Assembly: GCF_028610625.1 (NCBI RefSeq)
Contig: NZ_JAQQWU010000015.1
Span: 32,839 to 96,838 of the forward strand
DNA from: Guptibacillus spartinae
GTDB lineage: Bacteria; Bacillota; Bacilli; Bacillales; Guptibacillaceae
DNA: 64,000 bases
Reading direction: 5' to 3'
Numbering within the stretch: position 1 is the first letter of the stretch; each line of letters opens with the position of its first letter. The translations under genes and the position numbers were made by a program. The notes beneath the pieces are model-generated. The model saw only the letters and a program-made list of their open reading frames with translations, was not told where the DNA came from and searched no databases. Positions 61,456-64,000 of this stretch are shown here, piece after piece.

Positions 61456-61486
61456 AAAAGCGTCTCTCATTGAGACGCTTTTTTAG
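61456..61486 (+). terminator. intrinsic terminator
   Basis: AAAAGCGTCTC (61456-61466) pairs with GAGACGCTTTT (61472-61482), then TT. Confidence 0.9.
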
Positions 61487-61887
61487 ATGTCACAACTCTG
61501 TAACGAAATATGAGACTTTGTGCTTTTATGATGAAAGAGAAAATGTAATATAATTGAAAAGATATGTGGGCAATGTTTAAAAGTTGTGAAGAAAAGGTAA
61601 ATGGTGAGAAGGTTTTTCGCTACATTCCTAGATATTCCCTGGTGCTTTCCTTATTTTCTCTATTCTTTAACAGCAAGGTTACGATTCATGGAGCAACTTT
61701 ACGACAGTATTAAAAGAACGTTTTCATGAATAGACGAGGGAGTGGACACCTTTTGTATGAAATTTGACATTAAATTTTTTAGGGAGTATTATACTCAAGT
61801 ATTAGGATTTAAACAAAATTAACATTTTTACATTTAAAATATATTCTTTAACGTAATTTACAATTTACAAGGAGGTTTACAACTGAC
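61487..61887. promoter_or_regulatory. ltaS upstream region with sigma-A promoter
   Basis: A near-ideal promoter TTGACA (61764-61769), 17-base spacer, TATTAT (61787-61792) lies about 95 bp before the ltaS ATG. A second possible -10 (TATAAT, 61549-61554) has a poor -35. Nothing else, no ORF or riboswitch, is evident in the rest of this AT-rich 400 bp. Confidence 0.68.
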
Positions 61888-63846
61888 ATGCGAAACAAAT
61901 TAAGCAGTCAGATTAATAAGCCATGGACATTGTTCTTTGGGGTCATTCTATTATTCTGGTTAAAAACGTATGCCGTCTATCAAACTGAATTTGATCTAGG
62001 AATTCAAAATAGTATGCAGTCGTTCCTATTAATATTAAATCCAATTAGTTCGTTGCTTCTATTCTTTGGATTTGCGCTATTCTTTAAAGGTCGCAAACGG
62101 GCATGGGCTATTCTAATCATTGATTTTATCCTTTCATTTATTCTCTATGCAAATGTTGTGTATTATCGTTTCTTTAATGACTTCATTACACTTCCTACCG
62201 TCATGCATACAAATGATGCGGGAGAATTGAAAGACAGTGCGTTTGCATTGATGCATTTCTCAGATGCATTCTATTTTATCGACACGCTACTCATTCTCGG
62301 GTTAATTCTCTTTAAAGTAGTTAAACCTCAAGTAGCAATTAAGAAGAAAAAGATTGCGCTTGTATTTGCATCAGCAGCCGTTTTCTTTACTGTGAACCTT
62401 GGACTTGCTGAAGCAGATCGTCCAGAACTTCTAACACGTGCTTTTGATCGTACGTATCTTGTAAAATATATTGGTCAGTTTAATTATCAAATTTTTGATG
62501 TTGTGACCACTGTAAAGTCTAGCTCTCAAAGTGCATTTGCAAGCAGTGATGACCTAACGGATGTTCGAAACTTCGTTGAAGCAAACCGGACAGAGCCAAA
62601 TCCAGAGTATTTTGGTAAAGCTGAGGGAATGAATGTGATTTATATTTCCCTTGAATCGCTTCAAAACTTTGTGATTGGAAAAGAAGTTGATGGTCAAGAA
62701 GTTACGCCATTCTTAAATAGTCTTATTGAAGATAAAAATACGTTTTATTTCGATAATATCTTCCATCAGGTAGGACAGGGGAAGACGTCGGATGCTGAAT
62801 TCATGATGGCAAACTCACTCTATCCACTCCCAAGTGGGTCAGTAGCGATGGAAAAAGCGCGTAACACGTATCAGGCGCAACCAGCTATTCTAGAACAAAA
62901 AGGGTATACAACGTCGTCTCTACATGGTAATGGTAAAACGTTCTGGAATCGTGATGAAATGTACAAATCATTTGGTATCCAGAAATTCTTTGATTCAAGC
63001 TACTATGATATGAATGAAGAAGATGTTCATAACTATGGTCTAAAAGATAAGCCGTTCTTTAAACAATCGATTCCATATCTTGAAAGTCTTGAACAACCGT
63101 TTCATGCGAAAATGTTGACTTTATCAAACCACTTTCCGTTTACAATGGACGAAGGTGATGTGGACTTCCCAACCCCTGAAACGAATGATTCAGTGGTAAA
63201 TGGTTACTTCCAAACGGCAAAATACATGGATGAATCCATTGAACAATTCTTTAATGATCTGAAAGAATCAGGGCTTTATGACAACACTGTGATTGTGATG
63301 TATGGAGATCATTATGGTATCTCAAATAACCACAATACAGCTATGTCAGAAGTAATGGGTGAAGAAGTAGGCTCATACGAAAATGCTCAACTTCAGCGCG
63401 TACCGTTATTCATTACGGCACCTGGCGTAGAAGGGAAGCAAGTACATGAATATGGTGGACAAATGGACGTTCGTGACACTGTTCTTCACCTACTCGGTGT
63501 TGAAACAGATGATTACATCTCATTTGGTTCCGATCTTCTCTCAGAAGATCACCGTGAAATCGTGCCATTCCGTAATGGGGATTTCGTAACACCAGAGGTT
63601 ACGTCAGTTAACGAGAAATGCTATGCGAATCCGACCGGTGAAAAAGTAGACGCAGAAAAATGTGAGCAAGCAGGACAATTTGTCAAAGAGTCACTCGAAC
63701 TTTCAGATAAAGTTGTGTATGGTGACTTGCTCCGTTTCTACGAACCTAAAGGATTTACGCCTGTCGACCGTAACGATTACAACTACACAGTTGACCAGGT
63801 AGATCCGGTTCAAGAGGACCCTGCCCAAGAAAAAGAACAGAAATAA
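61888..63846 (+). CDS. ltaS: lipoteichoic acid synthase
   Basis: A 652-residue membrane enzyme that polymerises glycerol phosphate from phosphatidylglycerol onto a glycolipid anchor. Five N-terminal membrane helices (about 1-180) are followed by an extracellular sulfatase-like catalytic domain: the nucleophile Thr in GQGKTSDAEF (about residue 300), ISLESLQNF (metal Glu), STLHGNG-type SSLHGNGKTFWN and MYGDHYGISN (metal Asp-His). Length and motifs match B. subtilis LtaS (YflE). GGAGG is 12 bases before the ATG, a slightly long spacing. Monocistronic with a tandem terminator. Relevant partner: the C55-P and glycolipid genes of this window. Confidence 0.95.
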   Translation: MRNKLSSQINKPWTLFFGVILLFWLKTYAVYQTEFDLGIQNSMQSFLLILNPISSLLLFFGFALFFKGRKRAWAILIIDFILSFILYANVVYYRFFNDFITLPTVMHTNDAGELKDSAFALMHFSDAFYFIDTLLILGLILFKVVKPQVAIKKKKIALVFASAAVFFTVNLGLAEADRPELLTRAFDRTYLVKYIGQFNYQIFDVVTTVKSSSQSAFASSDDLTDVRNFVEANRTEPNPEYFGKAEGMNVIYISLESLQNFVIGKEVDGQEVTPFLNSLIEDKNTFYFDNIFHQVGQGKTSDAEFMMANSLYPLPSGSVAMEKARNTYQAQPAILEQKGYTTSSLHGNGKTFWNRDEMYKSFGIQKFFDSSYYDMNEEDVHNYGLKDKPFFKQSIPYLESLEQPFHAKMLTLSNHFPFTMDEGDVDFPTPETNDSVVNGYFQTAKYMDESIEQFFNDLKESGLYDNTVIVMYGDHYGISNNHNTAMSEVMGEEVGSYENAQLQRVPLFITAPGVEGKQVHEYGGQMDVRDTVLHLLGVETDDYISFGSDLLSEDHREIVPFRNGDFVTPEVTSVNEKCYANPTGEKVDAEKCEQAGQFVKESLELSDKVVYGDLLRFYEPKGFTPVDRNDYNYTVDQVDPVQEDPAQEKEQK

Positions 63847-63853
63847 ATCAAAA

Positions 63854-63917
63854 GCATTCCGCCTTGCGGAATGCTCAGCTTGTAGAGGAACCCCCGGTTC
63901 CTCTACAAGCTTTTTTT
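63854..63917 (+). terminator. tandem terminators of ltaS
   Basis: Two hairpins in a row: GCATTCCGC (63854-63862) with GCGGAATGC (63866-63874), then the strong AGCTTGTAGAGGAACC (63877-63892) with its reverse complement (63896-63911), followed by seven T. Bases 63918-64000 hold no feature I can support. Confidence 0.9.
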
Positions 63918-64000
63918 AATGATTTTGATTTTGATGTTAGTTCAAATGGTCAAAATGGTCTTCCGATGTAAATAAGATGAAAAAAACTCTCCTTCACCTA

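Overview
The window is a 64 kb chromosomal segment of a low-GC Gram-positive bacterium of the Bacillaceae. The evidence is AGGAGG-type ribosome binding sites, many GTG/TTG starts, U-rich intrinsic terminators, a T-box leader before tyrosyl-tRNA synthetase, sigma-B-type promoters, and close relatives of Bacillus subtilis YdaP, OhrB, YjhB, IolS, VmlR, HemH, RbsRKDACB and LtaS. A sulfolipid cluster, a betaine (BCCT) transporter and a K+/H+ antiporter hint at a marine or halotolerant species; that is inference. There are no rRNA or tRNA genes, CRISPR arrays, prophage modules or insertion sequences.

Layout. 0-1.3 kb: 5' part of a secreted cell-wall amidase (minus). 1.3-3.5 kb: a VmlR-like antibiotic-resistance ABC-F gene behind an apparent attenuator leader. 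3.5-15.5 kb: housekeeping and accessory genes (MOSC protein, oligopeptidase F, Nudix, GNAT, DedA, azoreductase, Tag glycosylase, SGNH hydrolase, DCC thiol oxidoreductase, FabG-like SDR) plus several small unknown proteins. 15.6-17.4 kb: YdaP-type pyruvate oxidase with a sigma-B promoter. 17.9-19.5 kb: two genes broken by single lesions, one by an in-frame TGA and one by an extra T in a T-run. 19.5-24.4 kb: membrane and envelope genes, including a DUF368 polyprenyl-phosphate transporter and a three-gene sulfoquinovosyl lipid cluster (sqd1, sqd2-like glycosyltransferase, gtrA). 24.8-27.2 kb: MFS exporter, XRE regulator with a large palindromic operator, and a membrane partner. 27.5-30.1 kb: ferrochelatase and T-box-controlled tyrS. 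30-37 kb: His-rich YtkA-like lipoprotein, GNAT protein, and a 1656-residue secreted protein with lamin-tail and metallophosphoesterase domains. 37-46.5 kb: HAD and isochorismatase hydrolases, OhrB, a solute-binding lipoprotein, a 77-residue protein resembling region 3 of sigma-B, betaine transporter, ZIP transporter, small tyrosine recombinase and K+/H+ antiporter. 46.5-53.1 kb: endonuclease VIII and the complete ribose operon rbsRKDACB. 53.2-64 kb: APH-like kinase, IolS-type aldo-keto reductase, MpsC-family protein, a Nudix-PP2C fusion, padR-chrA, a DHA2 drug exporter and lipoteichoic acid synthase.

Most exciting candidates: (1) the sqd1-sqd2-gtrA cluster, predicting a sulfolipid in a Bacillus-type membrane; (2) a stand-alone protein resembling sigma-B region 3, itself behind a sigma-B-type promoter; (3) the Nudix-PP2C fusion; (4) the leader-attenuated ABC-F gene. 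Recurrent sigma-B-type promoters (ydaP, ohrB, the region-3-like gene, and weaker ones before the betaine transporter and a small acidic protein) suggest that several of these genes share the general stress regulon. All homology calls come from reading motifs; no database search was run.
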